Positions 1 through 5,682 of a stretch of DNA of 9,850 nucleotides are shown here, in pieces. Each line of letters begins with the position of its first letter. Positions within the stretch are counted from its first letter, which is position 1. This DNA is from JBEIJQ01 sp040380145 (GTDB lineage: Bacteria > Bacteroidota > Bacteroidia > Chitinophagales > Saprospiraceae), in NCBI GenBank assembly GCA_040380145.1, contig JBEIJQ010000116.1, positions 1 to 9,850 of the forward strand, read 5' to 3'. Position numbers and translations under genes: made by a program. Under the pieces are notes generated by a model. That model saw only the letters and a list, made by a program, of their open reading frames with translations. It was not told the origin of the DNA and did not search any database.

Positions 1-2
1 AC

Positions 3-3000
3 GGCCAAGCGGGCCAGACGGCTGTGGGCCTCGGAGTGGGCCTCTACGATGTGACGGTGACGGACGCCAACGGCTGTTCGGCTGTTGACACAGTGGAGGT
101 ATTCGAACCGACCAGGCTGCAACTGTCGGCCACGACGGTGGGTGCGGGCTGCCTACCTACTGGTGCAATTGACTTCTCGGTTATCGGAGGAACACTGGGT
201 TACAGCTATGACTGGTCCAATGGGGCAAGTACTCAAGATGTTTCCGGACTTGCACCCGGCAGCTACTCGGTCACAGTATTTGATGCAAATGGTTGCACCG
301 ATTCTTTGACAGCTATCATCAACAGCCCAGCTATCACCTTGAGTATTGATTTGGCGGTCACCAATGCAACCTGTTTCAACGGAAGCAATGGAGCCATAAA
401 CTTGAGCATCTTGACCGGAAATGCACCTTATACTTTCAACTGGTCGAACGGTGCCACAACAGAAGATTTGATCAACATCACGGCGGGAACCTACTTTGTG
501 ACTGCAACCGACAATCTGGGATGCCAAGATGTCGATACCGCAGTGGTCACCCAACCCGGTGCTATCTCGGTCAGCGTAGATGCTATCACGAATACATCTT
601 GCTTCAACTCGGCCGATGGTTCGGTGACAGTATCGGCAAACGGAGGCACGGGCCCGTATCAATTCAACATCGGTAATGGATTCCAAGCCTCCGGTACCTT
701 CAACGGTTTGATCGCGGGAACTTATACGGTTACCGCGTCTGATGTCAATGGATGCACCGGCACCGTTTCTGCGACGGTCACCGCTCCGCTGCAATTGGTC
801 GCTACGGTCAATTCCGTCCTGAATGTTTCCTGCTTTGGTTTCTCCAACGGACAGATCAATGTCGGTGCCACAGGGGGAACGCCCAATTACACGTTTGCAC
901 TCAACGGGGGCGTACCGCAAGGATCCGGTGTCTTTGCGCCCTTGGCTGTGGGCAACTATTCGATCGTTGTGACCGATATCCGTGGATGTACGGATACAGT
1001 TGTCGCGGCGGTTGGTCAGCCGGATCTCTTGGTCGCCTCTGTTTCTACGATCGCAGCCACTTGTGTGGCAGACGGCAGCATAACGATAACGGCTCAAGGC
1101 GGTACTCCGGTTTATTTGTTCAGTTTGCCCGGATTCGGACAAAACGGCACCGGAATTTTCGCCGATATTCCCGCGGGAACCTATGTGGCCACTGTCACGG
1201 ATGCCAACAACTGTTCCGATACTGTTCAAGTGACCGTTCAAGGTCCGACATTGCCGACGGCAACCGCTGTGGTTGTTCCCGTTACCTGTTTCGGTCTCTT
1301 GGACGGTTCCATCACCGTCACCGGAAACGGAGGGAATCCCAACTACACCTACACCCTCTTGCCCAATGGTGCTCCCCAGGTATCGAACCTGTATGCGGGC
1401 CTTGCAGCAGGAGGCTACCAGATCGTGCTGACCGACGCCAACAGTTGTACAGATACGATTGCTGTCGTCGTTACCGAACCCGCAGCCCTTTCCTTGACCG
1501 CTGTGGTGGATCCCGTCAACTGTACCGGTGGCAACGACGGTGGCTTTACGGTCTCCGCGTCGGGAGGAACCCCGAATTACACTTTCGATATTGGAGGAGG
1601 AACACAAGCAAACGGCGTGTTCACCGGGCTTTCTGCCGGCAACTATGTCGTTACCGTTACCGATGCGAACGGTTGTGCCGATAGTTTGTCCATCACCGTA
1701 TCCGAACCTACGGTTCTTACGCTTTCCTTCGCCGTCGATAGCGTCAATTGTTTCGGCGGATCCGACGGCTCTGTAGAAATAATCGTTTCCGGTGGTACCC
1801 CCAACTACTCTTACAGCCTCAACGGTGCCGCTCCGGTAGTATCGCCGATCTTCAATGGTCTGTCCATCGGCAACTATACCGTTGTGGTGACCGATGCCAA
1901 CGGCTGCTCCGATTCGATCTCTGCAACGGTCGAACAGCCCGATCAGCTCCAACTGGCCATTGTGACCGACAGTGTGTCCTGTTTCGGTGGATTCGATGGC
2001 TTGGTCACCGTTGTGGCCAACGGCGGCCTGTTGCCCTACAACTACACACTGGCGGGTACCACTCAAGCCTCCAATGTATTCCAAAATGTATTGGTCGGGG
2101 CCTATCCGATCATCGTCACGGACGCCAACGGTTGTTCGATCGCAGATACCGCTGTTGTTGGAGGGCCCGCGCAGATCGTGTTGACCACGAGTATCCTCCC
2201 GGTATCGTGCTTCGGCAACTCCGATGGAGAAGTCGCCGTCACCGTGTCCGGAGGAACGGCTCCGTTCTCGTTCTCGCTCAACAACGGCTTCCCGCAAAAC
2301 TTCGGTACTTTCACCGCACTGCCCGCTGGCAACTACACCGTCGAGGTGACCGATGCCAACGGCTGCAACGCCTTCGTGAACGCCATTGTCGCTCAACCCA
2401 CGGCCATTGTTGCAACTGCTGCCACGACTGCCGCTTCCTGTTTCGGGTCGGCTGATGGTTCCATCACGGTGACAGCGTCCGGCGGCGTGGGCAATTTCAC
2501 CTTCGATATCGGACAAGGTCCGCAGGCCGCCAACGTGTTCACCGGACTGCTCGCCGGCAACTACTTGGTCGTGGCAGCCGACACCTCCGGTTGCAGCATT
2601 GCCTTCAACGCAACGGTCGGACAACCGGCACAGCTCCTCGCTACGGCTCAGGTCACGAACATCACTTGCTTTGGGGCGGGAGACGGCACGGTCACTATAA
2701 ACGTGACCGGCGGAACTGCGCCATACTCCTTTGACGATGGAAATGGCCCTCAGCAGTCCAATACCTTCTCGAACTTGGTGGCCGGCATCTACACGGTGAC
2801 TGTCATCGACGCCAACGGCTGTTCGACGACGGCTACGGGCAATATCGTCGAACCGGCCCCGATCAGCGTCACGCTCGTTGCCACCACCAACTACAATGGC
2901 TTCCAAGTCTCCTGCGCCACCGCTGCCGACGGCGGTGCCGATGCGGTGGTGTTTGGCGGTACCCAGCCGTTTGTGTACCAATGGAGCAACGGCGCCACGG

Positions 3001-4568
3001 GCAGTACTTTGCTGGGATTGACCGCCGGCGAATATGTTTTGACCGTTACCGACAACAACGGTTGCACCGCTGTGGATTCTCTGACCTTGAACGCTCCGCC
3101 GTTGCTGACGGCCGTTGCCTCTGCCATCGCCTCCCCGAACTGCTTCGGTGGAACCGATGGATCCGCTACCGTGGTCGCTTCGGGCGGTCTGCAGCCGTTC
3201 ACCTACCTGTGGGACAGCGGAGAAACAGCTCAAACGGCCAATAACCTTTCCTTTGGCCTCCATTATGTGACGGTGACCGATGCCAACGGATGCACGGTGG
3301 AAACCTTCACGGTCGTGCCGGTGGTTACTTTGGTAACAGTCGATCTTGAAGGGTCCCCGCTTTCCTGCTCCGGTTCCAACGACGGCACGATCTCCGCTAT
3401 CGCCAACGGAGGCACTTTCCCCTACAACTACACTTGGAGCCCGGCGAACATCGATGCTTCCAACATCAACAACTTGGCTGCCGGCAACTATGTCGTCACC
3501 GTGACCGATGCCAACGGTTGTACGGCTACCGACAATATCTCGATCGGAGAACCGAATCCGCTGGTCGTCGATGTGTTAGTCACAGATGCCAACTGTTGGA
3601 ACAGCCTCGATGGAACGGCCACGGCCAACGTTGTCGGCGGAACGCCCTTCGTGACCGGAGGTTACGCATACGATTGGACCAATACCCAAAATGTACAAAC
3701 GGCCGTCAACCTCGACGAGGGAACCTACTTCGTTACGGTCACGGATGCCAACGGTTGCACAGCGGTGGATACGGCCATCGTAAATGCTCCGGATGAACTG
3801 GAAATCGAAGTGGCCACTACCGGCGCCGGTTGTTCGGGATCCACCGACGGCACGATCACGATCACCGGTTTCGGCGGAACGGCTCCTTATGCCACTTCGC
3901 TCGATGGAACGACATTCAACCAAGGGGTCTTTATTTACACCAACCAGTCGGCGGGCGTTTACGAAGTGTATCTCCAAGACAGCTTGGGCTGCGAAACCAG
4001 TACTACCGCGGTTGTTACTTCCTTTACCCCGATCAACGTCGAAATCAACCCCGTAGGCGTGATCCAAATGGGAACGGAAGTCCAACTCGAGGCGGAACTC
4101 CTCACGCCCACGCTCAATCCGGTGTTCACTTGGAGCCCCGATACCGCACTTTCCTGCTCGGATTGCCAAAATCCGATAGCTGCACCGGTCGAAACGACCC
4201 TGTACTCGCTTACCGTGACCGATGCCAATGGTTGTTCGGATTCCGCCACGGTTCTCGTGCGCGTGGACAAGCAACGGAATGTCTTTATTCCCACTGCGTT
4301 CACGCCCAACGGCGACGGCCTCAACGACGGCTTCCATGTGTACGGCGGCGATGGAGTGGCCCGAGTGCCCAAGATGATGGTCTTCGACCGCTGGGGCGAA
4401 CAGGTCTTCGAAGCCAGTGACATCGTCCCCAACGATCCGACCCTTGGTTGGGACGGAACGTTCAAGGGCAAGATGATGAATCCGGCAGTGTTCATCTACT
4501 ACATCGAAGTGGAATTCGTGGACGGAACCATCCTCGATTACAAAGGCGAAATCACATTGATCCGCTGA
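3..4568 (+). CDS. SprB-repeat giant surface adhesin, T9SS type B cargo (5'-partial)
   Basis: This is the C-terminal 1,521 codons of a very large secreted protein. The frame is open to the left edge, so the true start and signal peptide lie outside and the GTG at 24 is not the start. From about base 150 there are 17 full SprB-type repeats, each beginning with a Cys followed by an (S/N)DG-like turn and closing with a DANGC-like motif. An Ig-like linker follows (about 4032-4274, containing LSCSDCQNPIA and a last DANGC). The protein ends in a CHU_C / gliding-motility-associated C-terminal domain (4278-4565) with NVFIPTAFTPNGDGLNDGF, FDRWGEQVF and YKGEITLIR. In Flavobacterium johnsoniae, SprB is a mobile cell-surface adhesin used in gliding and exported by the type IX system; proteins with this C-terminal domain are its type B cargo. 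Surface location is therefore well supported, but a role in gliding rather than simple adhesion is not shown. No PorP/SprF-like partner follows it. Confidence 0.93.
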   Translation, partial: GQAGQTAVGLGVGLYDVTVTDANGCSAVDTVEVFEPTRLQLSATTVGAGCLPTGAIDFSVIGGTLGYSYDWSNGASTQDVSGLAPGSYSVTVFDANGCTDSLTAIINSPAITLSIDLAVTNATCFNGSNGAINLSILTGNAPYTFNWSNGATTEDLINITAGTYFVTATDNLGCQDVDTAVVTQPGAISVSVDAITNTSCFNSADGSVTVSANGGTGPYQFNIGNGFQASGTFNGLIAGTYTVTASDVNGCTGTVSATVTAPLQLVATVNSVLNVSCFGFSNGQINVGATGGTPNYTFALNGGVPQGSGVFAPLAVGNYSIVVTDIRGCTDTVVAAVGQPDLLVASVSTIAATCVADGSITITAQGGTPVYLFSLPGFGQNGTGIFADIPAGTYVATVTDANNCSDTVQVTVQGPTLPTATAVVVPVTCFGLLDGSITVTGNGGNPNYTYTLLPNGAPQVSNLYAGLAAGGYQIVLTDANSCTDTIAVVVTEPAALSLTAVVDPVNCTGGNDGGFTVSASGGTPNYTFDIGGGTQANGVFTGLSAGNYVVTVTDANGCADSLSITVSEPTVLTLSFAVDSVNCFGGSDGSVEIIVSGGTPNYSYSLNGAAPVVSPIFNGLSIGNYTVVVTDANGCSDSISATVEQPDQLQLAIVTDSVSCFGGFDGLVTVVANGGLLPYNYTLAGTTQASNVFQNVLVGAYPIIVTDANGCSIADTAVVGGPAQIVLTTSILPVSCFGNSDGEVAVTVSGGTAPFSFSLNNGFPQNFGTFTALPAGNYTVEVTDANGCNAFVNAIVAQPTAIVATAATTAASCFGSADGSITVTASGGVGNFTFDIGQGPQAANVFTGLLAGNYLVVAADTSGCSIAFNATVGQPAQLLATAQVTNITCFGAGDGTVTINVTGGTAPYSFDDGNGPQQSNTFSNLVAGIYTVTVIDANGCSTTATGNIVEPAPISVTLVATTNYNGFQVSCATAADGGADAVVFGGTQPFVYQWSNGATGSTLLGLTAGEYVLTVTDNNGCTAVDSLTLNAPPLLTAVASAIASPNCFGGTDGSATVVASGGLQPFTYLWDSGETAQTANNLSFGLHYVTVTDANGCTVETFTVVPVVTLVTVDLEGSPLSCSGSNDGTISAIANGGTFPYNYTWSPANIDASNINNLAAGNYVVTVTDANGCTATDNISIGEPNPLVVDVLVTDANCWNSLDGTATANVVGGTPFVTGGYAYDWTNTQNVQTAVNLDEGTYFVTVTDANGCTAVDTAIVNAPDELEIEVATTGAGCSGSTDGTITITGFGGTAPYATSLDGTTFNQGVFIYTNQSAGVYEVYLQDSLGCETSTTAVVTSFTPINVEINPVGVIQMGTEVQLEAELLTPTLNPVFTWSPDTALSCSDCQNPIAAPVETTLYSLTVTDANGCSDSATVLVRVDKQRNVFIPTAFTPNGDGLNDGFHVYGGDGVARVPKMMVFDRWGEQVFEASDIVPNDPTLGWDGTFKGKMMNPAVFIYYIEVEFVDGTILDYKGEITLIR
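150..4022 (+). repeat. Array of 17 SprB protein repeats (about 228 bp period)
   Basis: First-Cys codons lie at 150, 372, 600, 831, 1062, 1287, 1521, 1749, 1980, 2208, 2439, 2667, 2913, 3141, 3366, 3594 and 3831. Spacing is 222-246 bases, mostly 225-231. A partial repeat precedes base 150. Each unit has Cys, then a DG turn, a GGT-PY segment, an (A)G-Y-VTV segment and a D-x-x-(G/N/S)-C close. The two cysteines per unit could form a disulfide, which is inference. Two unit types alternate in blocks. A W type (DWSNG, NWSNG, QWSNG and relatives) occurs at units starting 150, 372, 2913, 3141, 3366 and 3594. A non-W type with G-Q-x-(S/N)-x-x-F in that place occurs at 600-2912 and 3831. Units are diverged in protein sequence but share short near-identical DNA around the DANGC codons. 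Confidence 0.93.
4278..4565 (+). other. CHU_C / type B T9SS C-terminal secretion domain (within the adhesin)
   Basis: The last 96 residues of the adhesin match the family known as gliding motility-associated C-terminal domain (TIGR04131 / PF13585), recognised from memory. The signature IPTAFTPNGDGLND is followed by a FDRWG(E)xVF strand, a GWDGTFKG turn, a YYIEVEFxDG strand and the closing YKGEITLIR. In characterised type IX systems this domain directs export across the outer membrane and, unlike the type A domain, usually depends on a dedicated PorP/SprF-like protein. It is intact to the stop codon. Confidence 0.93.
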
Positions 4569-4590
4569 TGCATCCCTCGGTTGTTTTACG

Positions 4591-4622
4591 AAATGGCCGT
4601 CCCCTTCGGGGGGCGGCCATTT
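4591..4622 (+). terminator. Intrinsic terminator of the adhesin gene (UUCG tetraloop)
   Basis: Twenty-two bases after the adhesin stop, arm 4591-4604 (aaatggccgtcccc) pairs with arm 4609-4622 over 14 positions, with a single T-G wobble. The loop 4605-4608 is TTCG closed by C-G, the exceptionally stable cUUCGg tetraloop. A T-rich run (tttctttcggatttta) follows. The T tract is interrupted, so termination efficiency is uncertain, but the position and stem strength fit a gene-end terminator well. Its 3' arm can also pair with a later segment (4642-4652). Confidence 0.85.
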
Positions 4623-4652
4623 TCTTTCGGATTTTATCTGAAAAATGGCCGC

Positions 4653-4728
4653 TTGGGCAAAAAATATTCTGAAAAATCAGTAGAATCTGGTTTTTCAGAA
4701 TTTTTTTTCTAAACCCCTTTTTGCCCAA
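4653..4728. terminator. Nested AT-rich palindrome, probable bidirectional terminator
   Basis: The inner hairpin pairs 4666-4680 (attctgaaaaatcag) with 4687-4701 (ctggtttttcagaat), 15 positions with one T-G wobble around the 6-base loop tagaat. Eight Ts (4701-4708) run from the end of the stem on the plus strand. On the minus strand the stem is followed by the complement of the A run at 4659-4664, so it could terminate in both directions. Outside it, 4653-4663 (ttgggcaaaaa) is the exact reverse complement of 4718-4728, adding an 11-bp outer stem. The stem-plus-T-tract form is seen directly; terminator function is inferred. Confidence 0.72.
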
Positions 4729-4925
4729 AAACAAGCATCCAAATCCCCGTCCCTTCTTTCCGGCATCCCCCAATGGCATGAACTGAACCCATAGGTTTTG
4801 CCCGGGTGAATATCAGGTGCCTGTATTTCTCTTTTGGTTATCTTTGTCCTGCGGCCCGCCCATGCCCGTTCGTTCATTTGCGATTGCACGGGATCACAAG
4901 CCGCACTTTTCCCCCCATTCAACCG
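4729..4925. other. Intergenic leader region before the DUF4290 gene
   Basis: This is the rest of the 357-base gap between the adhesin and DUF4290 genes, after the terminators. I see no convincing short gene here. The stretch 4806-4925 is open in the DUF4290 frame, but its translation lacks family character. A candidate -7 element lies at 4839-4846. No riboswitch-like or operator-like structure was recognised. Confidence 0.5.
4839..4846 (+). promoter_or_regulatory. Candidate Bacteroidota-type -7 promoter element
   Basis: TATCTTTG matches the TAnnTTTG -7 consensus used by the primary sigma factor in Bacteroidota. It would start transcription near 4853 and leave about 70 bases of leader before the ATG at 4926. 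The expected TTG-type -33 element is not evident at the usual distance (about 4813-4819), which lowers confidence. It would serve DUF4290 and probably the downstream MORN-caspase gene. Confidence 0.4.
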
Positions 4926-5633
4926 ATGAATTACAACACTTCCAAATCCGGTCTCCGTTTCCGGGAATATGGCCGCTACGTCGAAAACCTGATCGAAAGG
5001 GCCAAAAACGAGGACAACCACGAAAAGCGTCAGGCCATCGCCGAAACGATCGTGGACATCATGGCCCAACTCGAGCCATCCGAGGGCGATCCGGCCGTGC
5101 ACCGGCTGAAACTCTGGTCACACTTGATGTATCTCGCCGGCCCCGAATTTCGCGTGCTTTGCCCAGAAGGCGTGGTGCCCTACGAAGAACAGGCCAAGCC
5201 CGAGCGGGTGGCCTATCCCCCCGGAGCTGCCAAACACCACTACTACGGCCGTTATGTCCAACAAATCCTCGACAAAGTGGCCGGATTGCCGGATTGCCCG
5301 GAGCGAGAAGAGCTGGTATCGATGATCGGTGGCTATATGAAACATGCCTACGCGACTTGGAACCGCGACAACGTCACGGATACCATTATTTCGCACGATA
5401 TAGCCCGCTACACCGAAGGGCGTCTGGAAGTTACTTCCGGGGTTGATCTCGATCTGATCGTCAACCCGAACAAAAACAGCAAACAGGTCCGTGCGGTTGC
5501 TGCTCTGCAACCCGTTACCTCTCAGATAGCCACCCTCAAGAAAAAGAAAAAGAAGAAAAAGAAAAAGAAATCGGGACCTGGTGCGTTTATGGTACCGGGC
5601 AAACCCGGCGGACCGCCCTCCCGCCACTGGTAG
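4926..5633 (+). CDS. DUF4290 family protein with polylysine C-terminal tail
   Basis: The 235-residue product starts MNYNTSKSGLRFREYGRYVE, the characteristic opening of the Bacteroidota family DUF4290, whose function is unknown. Further family features are the helical segment ending in IVDIMAQLEP, the HRLKLWSHL segment, YYGRYVQ, and MIGGYMKHAYATWN near residue 145. The protein has no signal peptide or membrane segment, so it is probably cytoplasmic. The ATG at 4926 is preferred over the in-frame GTG at 4806 because family similarity begins exactly there. No Shine-Dalgarno sequence is seen, which is normal in this phylum. After about residue 190 the chain becomes low complexity: 11 consecutive lysines (residues 205-215, bases 5538-5570), then a Gly/Pro-rich tail ending SRHW. 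The lysine codons mix AAG and AAA. In many Bacteroidota I recall DUF4290 lying beside murA; here it is followed by a MORN-caspase gene, 49 bases on. Confidence 0.9.
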   Translation: MNYNTSKSGLRFREYGRYVENLIERAKNEDNHEKRQAIAETIVDIMAQLEPSEGDPAVHRLKLWSHLMYLAGPEFRVLCPEGVVPYEEQAKPERVAYPPGAAKHHYYGRYVQQILDKVAGLPDCPEREELVSMIGGYMKHAYATWNRDNVTDTIISHDIARYTEGRLEVTSGVDLDLIVNPNKNSKQVRAVAALQPVTSQIATLKKKKKKKKKKKSGPGAFMVPGKPGGPPSRHW

Positions 5634-5682
5634 GCTTGCGAAAATTCTCCGACCTTTTTTTTTTCCAAAAAATCCATGAGAC

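Noticed and set aside
153..3263. A stop-free minus-strand reading frame of 1,036 codons antisense to the adhesin
   Set aside because: It mirrors the repeat array and is kept open by the repeated codon pattern. Its translation is Arg/Gly/Asp-rich with no recognisable domain, while the plus strand has unmistakable SprB repeats.
150..4022. Regular 228-base spacing as a CRISPR-like or tandem DNA satellite array
   Set aside because: The period is a protein repeat with one open frame. DNA identity between units is limited to short segments, and there are no spacers between identical direct repeats.
4806..4925. Extended GTG start for the DUF4290 gene, adding 40 residues
   Set aside because: The extra residues have no family similarity, overlap the candidate promoter, and the DUF4290 opening MNYNT begins exactly at the ATG at 4926.
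5631..5638. TAGGCTTG as a promoter for the MORN-caspase gene
   Set aside because: It differs from TAnnTTTG, overlaps the DUF4290 stop codon, and has no visible -33 partner; co-transcription is simpler.
5655..5664. Ten-T run as a terminator after DUF4290
   Set aside because: No adjacent GC-rich stem precedes it. The small ccggg/cccgg hairpin near 5597-5610 is inside the coding sequence and too far from the T run.
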